Positions 16,789 to 26,373 of a DNA stretch of 64,000 bases are shown in pieces. Numbering within the stretch: position 1 is the stretch's first letter; each line of letters begins with the position of its first letter. Source of the stretch: Pseudomonas sp. B21-056 (GTDB lineage: Bacteria; Pseudomonadota; Gammaproteobacteria; Pseudomonadales; Pseudomonadaceae); assembly GCF_026016325.1 (NCBI RefSeq), contig NZ_CP087203.1, positions 5,270,001-5,334,000 of the forward strand. Direction: 5' to 3'. Under the pieces are notes generated by a model that ran no database searches, was not told where the DNA came from, and saw only the letters and a program-made list of their open reading frames with translations. The position numbers were made by a program, and so were the translations under genes.

Positions 16789-18294
16789 ATGGCGCATAAC
16801 GAAGCAGTCGATGTAGTTCTGGTAGGGGCCGGCATCATGAGTGCCACCCTGGCCGTGCTGCTCAAGGAGCTCGACCCCGCGATCTCGCTGGAAGTCGTCG
16901 AGCTGATGGATTCCGGTGCCGCGGAGAGTTCCAACCCCTGGAACAACGCCGGTACCGGCCACGCCGGGCTGTGTGAGCTGAACTACACGCCCCAGGCCGC
17001 CGATGGCAGTGTCGACATCAAGAAAGCCGTGCACATCAACACCCAGTTCGAGGTGTCGAAGCAGTTCTGGACGTATCTGACCAGAAAAAGCACGTTCGGC
17101 TCCTCCAAGTCCTTCATCGCCCCGGTGCCGCACCTGAGCTTCGTGCAAGGCGAAAAAGGCGTGTCGTTCCTGAAGAAGCGCTTCGAACTGCTGAGCCAGC
17201 ATCACGCCTTCGCCGACATGGAATACACCGAAAACAAAGGCCAGATGGCCGAGTGGATGCCGCTGATGATGCCGGGCCGTCCGGCCGACGAAGTCATCGC
17301 CGCCACCCGCGTCATGAACGGTACCGACGTCAACTTCGGCGCCCTGACCAACCAACTGCTCAAGCACTTGACCAGCGCCCCCGACACCCAGGTCAAGTAC
17401 TGCAAGCGCGTCACCGGCCTCAAGCGCAACGGCAGCGGCTGGACCGTGAGCATCAAGGACGTCAATTCCGGCAGCAACCGCGATGTCGATGCCAAGTTCG
17501 TCTTCCTGGGTGCCGGTGGCGCGGCGTTGCCGCTGCTGCAAGCCTCGGGCATAGAGGAAAGCAAGGGCTTCGGCGGCTTCCCGGTCAGTGGCCAGTGGCT
17601 GCGTTGCGACAATCCGGAAGTGGTCAAGCATCACCAAGCCAAGGTCTACAGCCAGGCCGCGGTGGGCTCGCCGCCGATGTCGGTGCCGCACCTGGACACC
17701 CGCGTGGTCGATGGCAAGAAATCCCTGCTGTTCGGACCCTACGCCGGCTTCACCACCAAGTTCCTCAAGCACGGCTCGATCATGGACCTGCCGCTGTCGG
17801 TACGCGCCGGCAACATCGGCCCGATGCTGGCGGTAGCCCGGGACAACATGGACCTGACCAAGTACCTGATCAGCGAAGTGATGCAGTCCATGGAGCAGCG
17901 CCTGGAATCCCTGCGTCGCTTCTACCCCGAGGCGAAAGCCGAGGACTGGCGCCTGGAAGTGGCCGGCCAGCGGGTGCAGATCATCAAGAAAGACCCGAAG
18001 AAAGGTGGCGTCCTGCAGTTCGGTACCGAACTGGTGGCCGCCAAGGACGGCAGCCTCGCCGCCCTGCTCGGCGCATCGCCAGGCGCTTCGGTGACCGTTT
18101 CGATCATGCTGGACCTGATCGAGCGCTGCTTCCCGGACAAGGCCAAGGGTGAGTGGGCCGCCAAGCTCGCGGAAATCTTCCCGGCCCGGGAAAAAGTGCT
18201 GGAAACCGACGCGGCGCTGTATCACAAGATCAACGCGCAGAACAACATCGCGCTGGGATTGGTTGAAGACAGCAAGGCTGAAAGTTACGCCTGA
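16789..18294 (+). CDS. mqo: Malate:quinone oxidoreductase
   Basis: A protein of 501 residues. The FAD-binding N-terminus [16 protein letters not shown] begins near residue 10. The sequence [20 protein letters not shown] (about 45-64) is characteristic of Mqo. The enzyme is peripheral to the inner membrane and oxidises malate to oxaloacetate, passing electrons to quinone; it replaces or supplements NAD-linked malate dehydrogenase in pseudomonads. GGAGA precedes the ATG. It is monocistronic, with a long leader and an intrinsic terminator right after the stop. Pseudomonads often have two mqo paralogues; the position beside the PA4642-like gene matches PAO1 mqoB from memory. Confidence 0.95.
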   Translation: MAHNEAVDVVLVGAGIMSATLAVLLKELDPAISLEVVELMDSGAAESSNPWNNAGTGHAGLCELNYTPQAADGSVDIKKAVHINTQFEVSKQFWTYLTRKSTFGSSKSFIAPVPHLSFVQGEKGVSFLKKRFELLSQHHAFADMEYTENKGQMAEWMPLMMPGRPADEVIAATRVMNGTDVNFGALTNQLLKHLTSAPDTQVKYCKRVTGLKRNGSGWTVSIKDVNSGSNRDVDAKFVFLGAGGAALPLLQASGIEESKGFGGFPVSGQWLRCDNPEVVKHHQAKVYSQAAVGSPPMSVPHLDTRVVDGKKSLLFGPYAGFTTKFLKHGSIMDLPLSVRAGNIGPMLAVARDNMDLTKYLISEVMQSMEQRLESLRRFYPEAKAEDWRLEVAGQRVQIIKKDPKKGGVLQFGTELVAAKDGSLAALLGASPGASVTVSIMLDLIERCFPDKAKGEWAAKLAEIFPAREKVLETDAALYHKINAQNNIALGLVEDSKAESYA

Positions 18295-18311
18295 TACTGC
18301 CTTGTTATAAA

Positions 18312-18345
18312 TAAAAAGCCTCCAACTGATGGAGGCTTTTTATTT
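18312..18345. terminator. Intrinsic terminator after mqo (possibly bidirectional)
   Basis: AAAAAGCCTCCA and TGGAGGCTTTTT form a GC-rich stem with A and T tracts on the two sides, so it can stop mqo transcription and also that of the convergent hypothetical lipoprotein gene. Confidence 0.92.
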
Positions 18346-18352
18346 TCCGCGC

Positions 18353-18814
18353 TTACTTCATGCTGAACTTGATACGTGTACCGCCATGACGAACGTAATC
18401 ATCGTCGTCATCCACTTCAAACAACTCTGCGACACAGAAACCCTCGGGTTGTGCATCCACCCAGCGACGATAAGGCATTGTCTGCTCATCACTCACCGGC
18501 GCTTTAGCGATGTGCCCGAAACTGAAATGGCACTTCCGGCCATCTTGAGTGTAGGTAAAAGATTCCCGCTCGGCGCGCGATTGGGGCAGGTAATAGGTCA
18601 GTTCCTGGCTCTCGCCAGGGTTTAGCGCAAAGCTGTGGCCCGCATTGGCCGGGGACTGGGTCCAGGTGAAATCGCTGCCGGGGACAATCACTGCCGACGT
18701 CCCGTTGAATATTTCCACATTGACGATCTCATCGAACGCATTGGAAACCGAACTTTCCAGGCAGCCGAGCAAGACCAACAGCGCCCCAGCGATGCATTTG
18801 CCTTTATCTTCCAT
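18353..18814 (-). CDS. Hypothetical lipoprotein/exported protein
   Basis: A protein of 153 residues starting MEDKGKCIAGALLVLLGC, with a possible lipobox LLGC (C18). The rest is hydrophilic with a run of aspartates (DDDDDY, about 134-139) and the segment ALNPGESQELTYYLP. No domain is recognised. Codon use is less GC-biased than that of mqo. The 190 bases upstream are AT-rich and hold its presumed promoter. It shares the terminator with mqo. I call it a real but uncharacterised envelope protein. Confidence 0.65.
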   Translation of the reverse strand: MEDKGKCIAGALLVLLGCLESSVSNAFDEIVNVEIFNGTSAVIVPGSDFTWTQSPANAGHSFALNPGESQELTYYLPQSRAERESFTYTQDGRKCHFSFGHIAKAPVSDEQTMPYRRWVDAQPEGFCVAELFEVDDDDDYVRHGGTRIKFSMK

Positions 18815-19005
18815 GATGAGTACAACTCCATTTAAACGATTGAATTGAAATCAACTGATCTCAACGCAAACGTAATGGAAATCAAACCAAAACAGAACAG
18901 TCCGAATGGTGACATAACCTTTCGGACGCTTCTTAAAAAGATAATTCTGACAACTAGGAAATAACGATCAGACGCCCCGAAAGGCGTTAATCCGTTCTAA
19001 CGCGC

Positions 19006-19293
19006 TCAGCCGCGCGCCTTGTTGAACAGCTCGATATATTCCTCGGCATTACGCTGGTCCTGGATCAACGCAACGAAATCGTTACCGTGCTCGTCCTTGC
19101 CATTGAGGTCATGGCCGGCTTCGACGAAGAACGTCAGGAAGCGCTCGAAATCATCGACCCGCAGGCCACGGTAGCCCTTGATCAGTTTGTGCAGCGACGG
19201 CGAGGTGGCATCGGCCGGTTCGAAATCGAGGAACAGCTTGATCTGTTCATCGCCAATCTCGTCACCAATCACTTGTTTCTTGTCTTTACGCAT
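19006..19293 (-). CDS. PA4642 family protein
   Basis: A soluble acidic protein of 95 residues starting MRKDKKQVIGDEIGDEQIKL and ending EYIELFNKARG. The sequence and the position two genes after mqo match the conserved Pseudomonas protein PA4642, whose function is unknown. The segment LIKGYRGLRVDDFERFLTFF is the most conserved-looking part. The start at 19293 is preferred; the upstream in-frame part overlaps the end of the neighbouring exported-protein gene and shows no family look. Confidence 0.78.
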   Translation of the reverse strand: MRKDKKQVIGDEIGDEQIKLFLDFEPADATSPSLHKLIKGYRGLRVDDFERFLTFFVEAGHDLNGKDEHGNDFVALIQDQRNAEEYIELFNKARG

Positions 19294-19354
19294 TGCCGGC
19301 TCCAACTCGCACAGTTCACGGGGCGGGCAGTTTACCCCCGGCAGGCCCCGCGGC

Positions 19355-19840
19355 TCAACGCGGGCGTACCGCCCCGGTATGCAGGTCGGCCCAGACGTGG
19401 CCGTTGGCGTAGCTGAGGAACTGCACATACACCGTATCGTTGCGCAGCAGATCGATGACCGCCCGATAATGCGCCTGTGGATAAGACAGGGTCAGGGTCT
19501 TGCTCGCCTCGTCGAACAGCGGTTTTTTCAGGCTCTTGCTTTCGCCATCGAAGTTGAGAATCACCTGGTTGATGGTGGCGCCCTTGTTCAATGGCTTGCC
19601 CTTGAGGCGCACCAGCAGCGGCGAAGTCACCGGTATTGGCTGCTGGTTGGACTGACGCTGGTTGCCCAGTACCACCGAGTACTCGGTGACTTGCAGCAAC
19701 TGCTGCTGTTCGGGCTGCTCCTGGCGTACCGTCAGGTCATCGGGTGGCAGGAACTGGCTGTGCATCGGCGCGGCAACGGCCACCAGCGGCAGGCTGGAAA
19801 TCAGAAACAGGGCGGCGCGGCGGCGGATCGATACAGTCAT
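19355..19840 (-). CDS. Hypothetical exported protein
   Basis: A protein of 161 residues with a Sec signal peptide (MTVSIRRRAALFLISSLPLV, cleavage near AVAA). The mature part has a Gln-rich stretch (EQPEQQQLLQ) and later FLSYANGHVWADLHTGAVR. No domain is known to me. It lies about 60 bases before the PA4642-like gene on the same strand, and the two may be cotranscribed. The start follows the signal peptide; in-frame codons further upstream (34 residues) are not coding-like. Confidence 0.7.
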   Translation of the reverse strand: MTVSIRRRAALFLISSLPLVAVAAPMHSQFLPPDDLTVRQEQPEQQQLLQVTEYSVVLGNQRQSNQQPIPVTSPLLVRLKGKPLNKGATINQVILNFDGESKSLKKPLFDEASKTLTLSYPQAHYRAVIDLLRNDTVYVQFLSYANGHVWADLHTGAVRPR

Positions 19841-19976
19841 GACAGGCTCCGGGATCTTGGCCCGGCACTCTAGCATGAGCATGGCCGGTAAAAATAAACG
19901 ATCCGGGTCAATACGGCAGGATGCCGCTAGAGGCATACTCAAAGGGCCATCACCCTGAAATCAGTGGCAATGCCTT

Positions 19977-20073
19977 TGTGGCGAGGGAGCTTGCTCCCGT
20001 TCGATTGCGCAGCAATCGCAAAAACAGCCAGGGGCTGCTACGCAGCCCAGCGGGAGCAAGCTCCCTCGCCACA
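19977..20073. repeat. Palindromic REP element (TGTGGCGAGGGAGCTTGCTC variant)
   Basis: Outer arms TGTGGCGAGGGAGCTTGCTC (from 19977) and GAGCAAGCTCCCTCGCCACA (to 20073) are perfectly complementary over 22 or more bases. It shares the TGTGGCGAGG end with the elements at 14.0 and 21.9 kb but differs inside. It occupies the gap before the SulP gene. Confidence 0.9.
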
Positions 20074-20128
20074 GGGATTGGTGCCCGGCAGGTCCGGTGT
20101 CTTTGCCCGTTCTTCTTGTGGAGTGCCT

Positions 20129-21853
20129 ATGTCCTTCTCCGCCCCACCGCTATTCGCCGCCTGGCGCCAGTCCTGGCGCGCCGGCTACACCCTCGAGCGC
20201 CTGCGCGGTGACCTGGTGGCCGGGCTGACGGTCGGGATCATCGCCATCCCCCTGGCCATGGCCCTGGCAATCGCGGTGGGCGTACCTCCGCAGCACGGCT
20301 TGTATACGGTGCTGGTGGCCGCACCGCTGATCGCCCTGACCGGCGGCTCGCGTTTCAACGTGAGTGGGCCGACGGCGGCCTTCGTGGTGATCCTGCTGCC
20401 CATCACCCAGCAATACGGGCTGGGTGGCCTGCTGTTGTGCACGATGCTGGCCGGGCTGATCCTGATCGCTCTGGGGCTGATGCGCGCCGGGCGGTTGATC
20501 CAGTACATCCCCTATCCCGTTATCCTCGGTTTCACCGCAGGTATCGGCGTGGTCATCGCCACCCTGCAACTGAAGGACCTGCTGGGCCTGACGACTGCCG
20601 GTCAGGCCCGGCACTACATCGAACAACTGGGCGAGTTGATCGTGGCATTGCCGGGCGCCCATCTCGGTGACAGCCTCATCGGTGCCGTGTGCCTGGCGGT
20701 CTTGATCGTCTGGCCGCGCTGGGTACCGCGGGTGCCAGGCCACCTGGTTGCCCTGCTGGTCGGAGCATTGCTGGGGCTGGTGCTGGAACGCGGCGGGTGG
20801 TCGGTGGCGACACTGGGGGAACGCTTCAGTTACGTCGTCGATGGCATCAATCACCCAGGTATTCCACCGTTCCTGCCGCGCTTCGACTGGCCCTGGAATC
20901 TGCCTGACGGCCAAGGTCGTCCGTTGACGCTGTCCTACGACCTGATCCGCCAATTGTTGGCACCCGCCTTCGCCATCGCCATGCTCGGCGCCATCGAATC
21001 GCTGTTATGCGCCGTGGTAGCAGACGGCATGACCGGCAGCAAGCACGATCCCAACGCCGAGTTGATGGGCCAGGGCCTGGGCAACCTGGTGGCGCCACTG
21101 TTCGGCGGCATCACTGCCACCGCCGCGATTGCCCGCAGCGCCACCAACGTGCGCAGCGGTGCGTCTTCGCCTTTGGCGTCAATCATCCACAGCCTGGTGG
21201 TGCTGGCGGCGATTGTGCTGTTGGCACCGCTGTTCAGCTATCTGCCCATGGCCGCGCTGGCGGCGCTGCTGGTGATGGTCGCCTGGAACATGAGTGAAGC
21301 CGGGCATGTGCTGCACACCTTGCGCATCGCCCCGCGCAGCGACGTGTTGGTACTGCTGACCTGCCTGGGCCTGACGGTGCTGTTCGACATGGTTCTGGCC
21401 GTCTCCGTCGGCCTGCTGCTGGCAGCCGGGCTGTTCATCAAACGCATGAGCGAGTTGACCGACAGCGCCGAACTGCCGCGGCACTTTCATCAAGCCTTGC
21501 TGGACATGCCCGCGCATGTGCGCTGCTACGCCATTCGCGGCCCACTATTCTTCGGTGCGGCAGAAAAGGCCCTGGATGTGTTGCGCAGGTTCGATCCGGG
21601 AGTCCGCGTCGTGGTGGTGGAAATGAGTGCCGTGCCGATGCTGGACATGACCGCACTGGCGGCGTTTGAAAATATCCTGAAGGACTACCGCAGGCACGGC
21701 ATCGGCCTGATCCTGGTAGCGACTGCGCCGCGAGTGCGCCTGAAGCTGCGCCGCGCCGGCATTCATCGCGAGCAGCGCCAACTGGCCTATGTGCAGACGT
21801 TGGAGCAGGCACGGATCAAGAGTGAGCATTGGCTTAAGGCCGGCCCTGCCTGA
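20129..21853 (+). CDS. SulP family inorganic anion transporter with STAS domain
   Basis: A protein of 574 residues. The N-terminal 430 residues contain about 12-14 membrane helices with SulP marks (LTVGIIAIPLAMALAIAVGV near 31-50, NVSGPTAAFVV near 79-89). The C-terminal cytoplasmic STAS domain (about 450-560) contains VVVVEMSAVPMLDMTALAAF, the usual STAS anti-sigma-antagonist-like core. Family members carry sulfate, bicarbonate or dicarboxylates; the anion here is not determined. The ATG at 20129 follows GGAG; the open frame continues upstream through the palindromic repeat and is not real coding there. Monocistronic. Confidence 0.88.
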   Translation: MSFSAPPLFAAWRQSWRAGYTLERLRGDLVAGLTVGIIAIPLAMALAIAVGVPPQHGLYTVLVAAPLIALTGGSRFNVSGPTAAFVVILLPITQQYGLGGLLLCTMLAGLILIALGLMRAGRLIQYIPYPVILGFTAGIGVVIATLQLKDLLGLTTAGQARHYIEQLGELIVALPGAHLGDSLIGAVCLAVLIVWPRWVPRVPGHLVALLVGALLGLVLERGGWSVATLGERFSYVVDGINHPGIPPFLPRFDWPWNLPDGQGRPLTLSYDLIRQLLAPAFAIAMLGAIESLLCAVVADGMTGSKHDPNAELMGQGLGNLVAPLFGGITATAAIARSATNVRSGASSPLASIIHSLVVLAAIVLLAPLFSYLPMAALAALLVMVAWNMSEAGHVLHTLRIAPRSDVLVLLTCLGLTVLFDMVLAVSVGLLLAAGLFIKRMSELTDSAELPRHFHQALLDMPAHVRCYAIRGPLFFGAAEKALDVLRRFDPGVRVVVVEMSAVPMLDMTALAAFENILKDYRRHGIGLILVATAPRVRLKLRRAGIHREQRQLAYVQTLEQARIKSEHWLKAGPA

Positions 21854-21856
21854 CCC

Positions 21857-22007
21857 TGTGGCGAGGGGATTTATCCCCGCTGGGGCGCGAAGCGGCGCTG
21901 AAACCTGAACACTCGGTGTGTCAGACAAAAATCATGTCCTGAAATTTTTTTGGCTGCTTCGCAGCCCAGCGGGGCGGTGCGACGTTTCGCTAAATCCCCT
22001 CGCCACA
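21857..22007. repeat. Palindromic REP element (TGTGGCGAGGGGATTTA family)
   Basis: The outer ends TGTGGCGAGGGGATTTA and TAAATCCCCTCGCCACA pair with each other. The right half (GGGGCGGTGCGACGTTTCGC...) is nearly identical to the element at 14033-14194, while the left half diverges (TCCCCGCTGGGGCGCG). It lies between the convergent SulP and WbuC genes. Confidence 0.88.
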
Positions 22008-22037
22008 GGTTCACGCTGCTCTCGCGCCAAACAGGAC

Positions 22038-22511
22038 TCAATCGAACTGCGCACGCATCCAGGCATGGTACTCAGCAACACCCGCCTCTCCTTCCCGGGG
22101 CGCCCAGTGGGCCAGTTCACCGTCCCCCACCGGTCGGTAAGGGCCGGCCTTGCATTCGAACATCAAGCTGTCGGCTTCCAGCACCACCAGGCCGTGATAC
22201 ACCCCGGCCGGCAGGTCGACACCGAGGCAATCGCCACCGGCCTGCAGGATGCGCTTGTCCACCACCCTACCGGCCTCATCGAAGATCAACACACCGAGAC
22301 GTCCCCTGAGCACCAGCAGGGTTTCTGCCTTGTCGGCGCTCAAATGCCGGTGAGGCGGGATATAAGTGCAAGGCTGCAACCCCACCGCCATGCGATGGCA
22401 GGGTTCGTCCATCTGATGGAAGTTGTGGTGCTGCCGCCCACGAGGACTGGCCGTAGCCTTCTCGGCCAATTCGTCAAACAACGCTTGATCCAGAAAACTC
22501 GGCCGACTCAT
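22038..22511 (-). CDS. WbuC family cupin-fold metalloprotein
   Basis: A cupin protein of 157 residues. The metal-binding region PCTYIPPHRHLSADKAETLL (about 47-66) supplies histidines and a glutamate. A second histidine (YHGLVVLE) follows. WbuC proteins are named from O-antigen clusters but their reaction is not established. Here the start codon lies only three bases after the hpt stop on the same strand, so it is very likely translated from the hpt transcript, an unusual pairing with purine salvage. Confidence in the family is good; the function is unknown. Confidence 0.82.
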   Translation of the reverse strand: MSRPSFLDQALFDELAEKATASPRGRQHHNFHQMDEPCHRMAVGLQPCTYIPPHRHLSADKAETLLVLRGRLGVLIFDEAGRVVDKRILQAGGDCLGVDLPAGVYHGLVVLEADSLMFECKAGPYRPVGDGELAHWAPREGEAGVAEYHAWMRAQFD

Positions 22512-22514
22512 CGA

Positions 22515-23072
22515 TTACATGCCCTTGACGGCGAAAATACCGTTGGCGTTGCGCCAGTAACCCTTGTAGTCCATGCCATAGCCGAAGATGTAGCGGTCGA
22601 TGCACGGCAGGCCGACGAAATCGGCTTTCAGGTCGGGACGGGCCTTGCGGTCGTGGTCCTTGTCGATCAGCACGGCGGTGTGCACGGCACGGGCGCCGGC
22701 GTGCCGGCAGAAGTCGATGATCGCGCCAAGGGTGTGCCCCTCGTCGAGGATGTCGTCGATGATCAGCACGTCGCGGTCGATGAACGAGACTTCCGGCTTG
22801 GCTTTCCAGAACAGGTCGCCACCGCTGGTTTCGTTGCGATAACGGGTGGCGTGCAGGTAGGACGCTTCCAACGGGAAGTTCAGGTAGGTCAGCAGCTTGC
22901 CGGAGAAGATCAACCCGCCGTTCATGACACAGAACACCACCGGGTTGGAATCAGCCAGTTGCTCGTTGATTTGCGCACCGACACGGGCGATGGCCGCTTC
23001 GACTTCGGCTTCGGTGTACAGGCAATCAGCCTCTGCCATGATTTGACGGATATGCTCGAGATCAGCGGACAT
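22515..23072 (-). CDS. hpt: Hypoxanthine-guanine phosphoribosyltransferase
   Basis: A protein of 185 residues that joins hypoxanthine or guanine to PRPP to give IMP or GMP in purine salvage. The PRPP-binding motif VLIIDDILDEGHTLG lies near residues 95-109. The start MSADLEHIRQIMAEADCLYT follows GGAG; 17 upstream in-frame residues are not family-like. It is divergent from upp, with about 175 bases between, and is followed by wbuC. The gene arrangement matches PAO1 PA4645-PA4647 from memory. Confidence 0.93.
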   Translation of the reverse strand: MSADLEHIRQIMAEADCLYTEAEVEAAIARVGAQINEQLADSNPVVFCVMNGGLIFSGKLLTYLNFPLEASYLHATRYRNETSGGDLFWKAKPEVSFIDRDVLIIDDILDEGHTLGAIIDFCRHAGARAVHTAVLIDKDHDRKARPDLKADFVGLPCIDRYIFGYGMDYKGYWRNANGIFAVKGM

Positions 23073-23175
23073 GGCGCTCTCCAGGGAGGTTGAGGGGAAG
23101 GACAGGTTCGGAAAAGCGGGCAAAGGTACGCATCCCGTCCGGCCAGATCAAGGGTTTGTGGACTAACGTTCTGTA

Positions 23176-23190
23176 TTGTCTATAGGACAA
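23176..23190. promoter_or_regulatory. Palindromic operator candidate between hpt and upp
   Basis: TTGTCTATAGGACAA has perfect 5-base arms (TTGTC/GACAA) around TATAG. It sits in the divergent control region of the salvage genes, roughly midway between the two starts. A dimeric regulator could bind it, or it may overlap promoter elements; neither is proven. Confidence 0.4.
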
Positions 23191-23247
23191 GCCTTCGGGA
23201 TAGATTAATCTAGCCCGGTTTTTTTGCCCGCCGCCGGAGCCTTCCCC

Positions 23248-23886
23248 ATGCCCATCCTCGAGATCCGCCATCCGCTGATCAGACACAAACTCGGCCTGAT
23301 GCGCCGCGCCGATATCAGCACGAAGAACTTCCGCGAACTCGCTCAGGAAGTCGGTGCCCTGCTCACCTACGAAGCCACCAAGGACCTGCCGCTGGAGTCC
23401 TATGACATCGACGGTTGGGCCGGCAAGGTCCAGGTCGAGAAAATCGCCGGCAAGAAGATCACCGTGGTGCCGATCCTGCGCGCCGGCATCGGCATGCTCG
23501 AAGGCGTGCTCAGCCTGATCCCGGGTGCCAAGGTCAGCGCCGTGGGCGTGGCGCGCAACGAAGAAACGTTGCAGGCCCACACCTACCTGGAAAAACTGGT
23601 GCCGGAAATCGACGAGCGCCTGGCCATGATCATCGACCCGATGCTCGCCACCGGCGGTTCCATGGTCGCCACCATCGACCTGCTGAAAAAAGCCGGTTGC
23701 CGCGACATCCGCGCCATGGTCCTGGTTGCCGCGCCCGAAGGCATCAAGGCCGTGCAGGACGCTCACCCGGACGTGACCATCTATACCGCTTCCATCGACC
23801 AGAAACTCAACGAGCACGGCTACATCATCCCGGGCCTGGGCGATGCCGGCGACAAGATCTTCGGCACCAAGCAGAAGGACGCCTGA
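23248..23886 (+). CDS. upp: Uracil phosphoribosyltransferase
   Basis: A protein of 212 residues converting uracil and PRPP to UMP. It starts [20 protein letters not shown], typical of Upp, with GGAG upstream. The PRPP loop [16 protein letters not shown] is near residues 129-144 and the uracil-binding end [16 protein letters not shown] is present. uraA begins two bases after its stop, so uptake and use of uracil are encoded together. Confidence 0.95.
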   Translation: MPILEIRHPLIRHKLGLMRRADISTKNFRELAQEVGALLTYEATKDLPLESYDIDGWAGKVQVEKIAGKKITVVPILRAGIGMLEGVLSLIPGAKVSAVGVARNEETLQAHTYLEKLVPEIDERLAMIIDPMLATGGSMVATIDLLKKAGCRDIRAMVLVAAPEGIKAVQDAHPDVTIYTASIDQKLNEHGYIIPGLGDAGDKIFGTKQKDA

Positions 23887-23888
23887 GC

Positions 23889-25163
23889 ATGCAGGACGAG
23901 TTCAACGATCCGCTCTGGCGCCAGGTGCTGTCCGGCGCGCAGATGCTGTTCGTCGCTTTCGGCGCGCTGGTGCTGATGCCGCTGATCACCGGGCTGGACC
24001 CGAACGTCGCGCTGTTTACCGCGGGTCTGGGGACGATCCTGTTCCAGATCGTCACCGGCCGGCAGGTGCCGGTGTTCCTGGCGTCGAGCTTTGCCTTCAT
24101 TACCCCGATCATTCTCGCCAAGGGCCAGTTCGGCCTCGCGGCGACCATGGGCGGCGTGATGGCGGCGGGTTTCGTCTACACCTTCCTGGGCCTGGCCGTG
24201 AAGATCAAGGGCACCGGTTTCATCGACCGGCTGCTGCCGCCGGTGGTGATTGGCCCGGTGATCATTTCCATCGGCCTGGCGATGGCGCCGATTGCCGCGA
24301 ACATGGCGATGGGCAAGGCCGGCGACGGCACCGAGCTGATTCACTACCAGACCGCGATGATGATCTCCATGCCGGCCTTGCTCACCACGCTGATGGTCGC
24401 AGTGTTCGGCAGAGGCATCTTCCGCCTGGTACCGATCATTTCCGGCGTGCTGGTGGGTTTTGCCATGGCGTTTTTCTTCGGCGTGGTGGACACCGCCAAA
24501 ATCGCCGCCGCCCCATGGTTCGCCCTGCCGGCCTTCACCGCACCGGCGTTCAATTGGCAGGCGATCCTGTTCATCGTGCCGGTGGCCCTGGCGCCGGCCA
24601 TCGAGCACATCGGCGGTGTGATTGCCGTGGGCAGCGTGACCGGTCGCGACTACCTGAAAAAACCCGGCCTGCATCGCACCCTGCTCGGCGATGGCATTGC
24701 CACCACTGCAGCCGGCCTGTTCGGCGGCCCGCCCAATACCACCTACGCCGAAGTCACCGGCGCGGTGATGCTGACCAAGAACTACAACCCGAAAATCATG
24801 ACCTGGGCGGCGATCTTCGCCATCGCCCTGGCCTTCATCGGCAAGTTCGGCGCGCTGCTGCAAAGCATCCCGGTACCGGTCATGGGCGGGATTCTGTGCC
24901 TGTTGTTCGGTTCGATTGCGGCGGTGGGCATGAACACCCTGATCCGTCACAAGATCGACCTGGGCGAAGCGCGCAACCTGGTGATCGTTTCGGTGACGCT
25001 GGTGTTCGGCATCGGCGGTGTGCTGGTGGGCACCGGCACCGGCCCGGATGACTTCGGCCTCAAGGGCATTGCACTGTGCGCGGTGGTGGCGATCGGGTTG
25101 AACCTGCTGCTGCCGGGTAATGACGGTTGGAAGCAGAAGAAGGCGGATGAGCCGCTGATCTGA
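23889..25163 (+). CDS. uraA: Uracil permease (NCS2 nucleobase:cation symporter)
   Basis: A protein of 424 residues with about 12-14 membrane helices, starting MQDEFNDPLWRQVLSGAQML. The NCS2 signature region (VALAPAIEHIGGVIAVG, around 233-249) carries the substrate-binding glutamate, and the later GGPPNTTYAE is the UraA motif. It imports uracil with protons. The ATG at 23889 lies two bases after the upp stop and uses AAGGA inside the upp end; the longer open frame upstream overlaps upp and is not real. Confidence 0.93.
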   Translation: MQDEFNDPLWRQVLSGAQMLFVAFGALVLMPLITGLDPNVALFTAGLGTILFQIVTGRQVPVFLASSFAFITPIILAKGQFGLAATMGGVMAAGFVYTFLGLAVKIKGTGFIDRLLPPVVIGPVIISIGLAMAPIAANMAMGKAGDGTELIHYQTAMMISMPALLTTLMVAVFGRGIFRLVPIISGVLVGFAMAFFFGVVDTAKIAAAPWFALPAFTAPAFNWQAILFIVPVALAPAIEHIGGVIAVGSVTGRDYLKKPGLHRTLLGDGIATTAAGLFGGPPNTTYAEVTGAVMLTKNYNPKIMTWAAIFAIALAFIGKFGALLQSIPVPVMGGILCLLFGSIAAVGMNTLIRHKIDLGEARNLVIVSVTLVFGIGGVLVGTGTGPDDFGLKGIALCAVVAIGLNLLLPGNDGWKQKKADEPLI

Positions 25164-25172
25164 TTGAGGCTT

Positions 25173-25282
25173 GATCGTTCCCACGCTCCGCGTGGGAACG
25201 CAGCCTGGGGATGCTCCGCGTCCCCAAAGGCCGAACGCGGAGCGTCCGTAGAGGCTTTCCCACGCAGAGCGTGGGAACGATC
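25173..25282. repeat. Inverted repeat, GATCGTTCCCACGCTC family
   Basis: Outer arms GATCGTTCCCACGCTC and GAGCGTGGGAACGATC are perfectly complementary, with an inner hairpin GTTCCCACGCTCCGCGTGGG. This is another palindrome family seen in pseudomonads. It lies in the gap between the convergent uraA and hemH genes. Confidence 0.88.
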
Positions 25283-25296
25283 GATGAAAGATCCAC

Positions 25297-25322
25297 TGTG
25301 GGAGCGAGCCTGCTCGCGATAG
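25297..25322. repeat. Single REP half-element
   Basis: TGTGGGAGCGAGCCTGCTCG followed by CGATAG is one arm of the main REPIN family without its partner, located just downstream of the palindrome at 25173-25282 and before the end of hemH. Confidence 0.85.
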
Positions 25323-25334
25323 GGCCCTCGAATG

Positions 25335-26360
25335 CTACAGCGCGAGCGGTGCCCGCTCACACAACGTGCTCAACGCCTCGGCCCACTGTGGCTGATCATT
25401 CAAGCACGGCACCAACACCAATTCCTCCCCCCCCGCCTCGCGGAATTGCTCGCGCCCACGATCACCGATTTCTTCCAGCGTCTCGATGCAATCGGCCACG
25501 AACGCCGGGCACATCACCATCACCTTCTTGACCCCGCTTCTGGCCAATTCTTCCAGCCGCGCTTCGGTATAGGGTTCGATCCACTTGGCGCGGCCCAGTC
25601 GTGACTGGAACGACACCGACCATTGACCTTCCTTGAGCCCCATCTGCCGAGCGAACAGTTCGGCTGTGCGAATGCACTGGGCGCGGTAGCACGTGGCAAT
25701 GACCTCCGGCGGCGCGTTCTTGCAGCAGTCCGCATCCTTGAAGCAATGAAACCCCGTCGGGTCGAGCTTGGTCAGGTGCCGTTCCGGCAGGCCGTGGAAA
25801 CTCAACAACAGGTGATCGTAATCCTGCATCAGATAGGGCCTGGCGCTGGCAACCAGGGCGTCGAGGTATTCCGGCTGATCGTAGAACGGCTGGAGAATCG
25901 AGAACTGCACGTTGAGCTTCTTTTCCCGCACGACCCGCTTGGCTTCTTCGATCACGGTGGTGACGGTGCTGTCAGCGAACTGCGGGTACAACGGCGCCAG
26001 CGTGATCTTCTTGTGCCCCTGGCTCGCCAGGCGCACCAGCGCCGATTCAATGGACGGCTCGCCATAACGCATCGCCAATTCCACCGGGCCTTGGGTCCAC
26101 TGGGCGGTCATGGCCTGTTGCAGCCGGCGGCTGAGCACCACCAGCGGCGAACCTTCTTCCCACCAGATCGAGGCGTAGGCGTGGGCCGATTGCTCGGGGC
26201 GCTTGATCAGGATCAGCGACACCAGCAAACGCCGCACCGGCCATGGCAGGTCGATGACGTATGGGTCCATCAGGAATTGATTGAGGTAGCGGCGCACATC
26301 GGCCACCGAAGTGGAGGCAGGCGAACCCAGATTCACCAGAAGCAACGCGTGATCGGTCAT
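25335..26360 (-). CDS. hemH: Ferrochelatase
   Basis: A protein of 341 residues inserting Fe2+ into protoporphyrin IX, the last step of haem synthesis. The catalytic histidine lies in [13 protein letters not shown] (H189). A cysteine-rich segment ([10 protein letters not shown]...CYRAQC, about 205-230) is present, as in some bacterial ferrochelatases that hold or once held an iron-sulfur cluster. It is a cytoplasmic, peripheral membrane enzyme. The start [16 protein letters not shown] is standard. The TIGR01777 oxidoreductase gene ends about 13 bases upstream on the same strand, so they form a likely two-gene operon. Confidence 0.94.
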   Translation of the reverse strand: MTDHALLLVNLGSPASTSVADVRRYLNQFLMDPYVIDLPWPVRRLLVSLILIKRPEQSAHAYASIWWEEGSPLVVLSRRLQQAMTAQWTQGPVELAMRYGEPSIESALVRLASQGHKKITLAPLYPQFADSTVTTVIEEAKRVVREKKLNVQFSILQPFYDQPEYLDALVASARPYLMQDYDHLLLSFHGLPERHLTKLDPTGFHCFKDADCCKNAPPEVIATCYRAQCIRTAELFARQMGLKEGQWSVSFQSRLGRAKWIEPYTEARLEELARSGVKKVMVMCPAFVADCIETLEEIGDRGREQFREAGGEELVLVPCLNDQPQWAEALSTLCERAPLAL

Positions 26361-26373
26361 GCAACGTCCTATT

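Noticed and set aside
23820..25184. Open frame of 454 codons opposite uraA, rich in His, Gln and Arg
   Set aside because: Composition is a mirror of a hydrophobic membrane protein; uraA itself is unambiguous.
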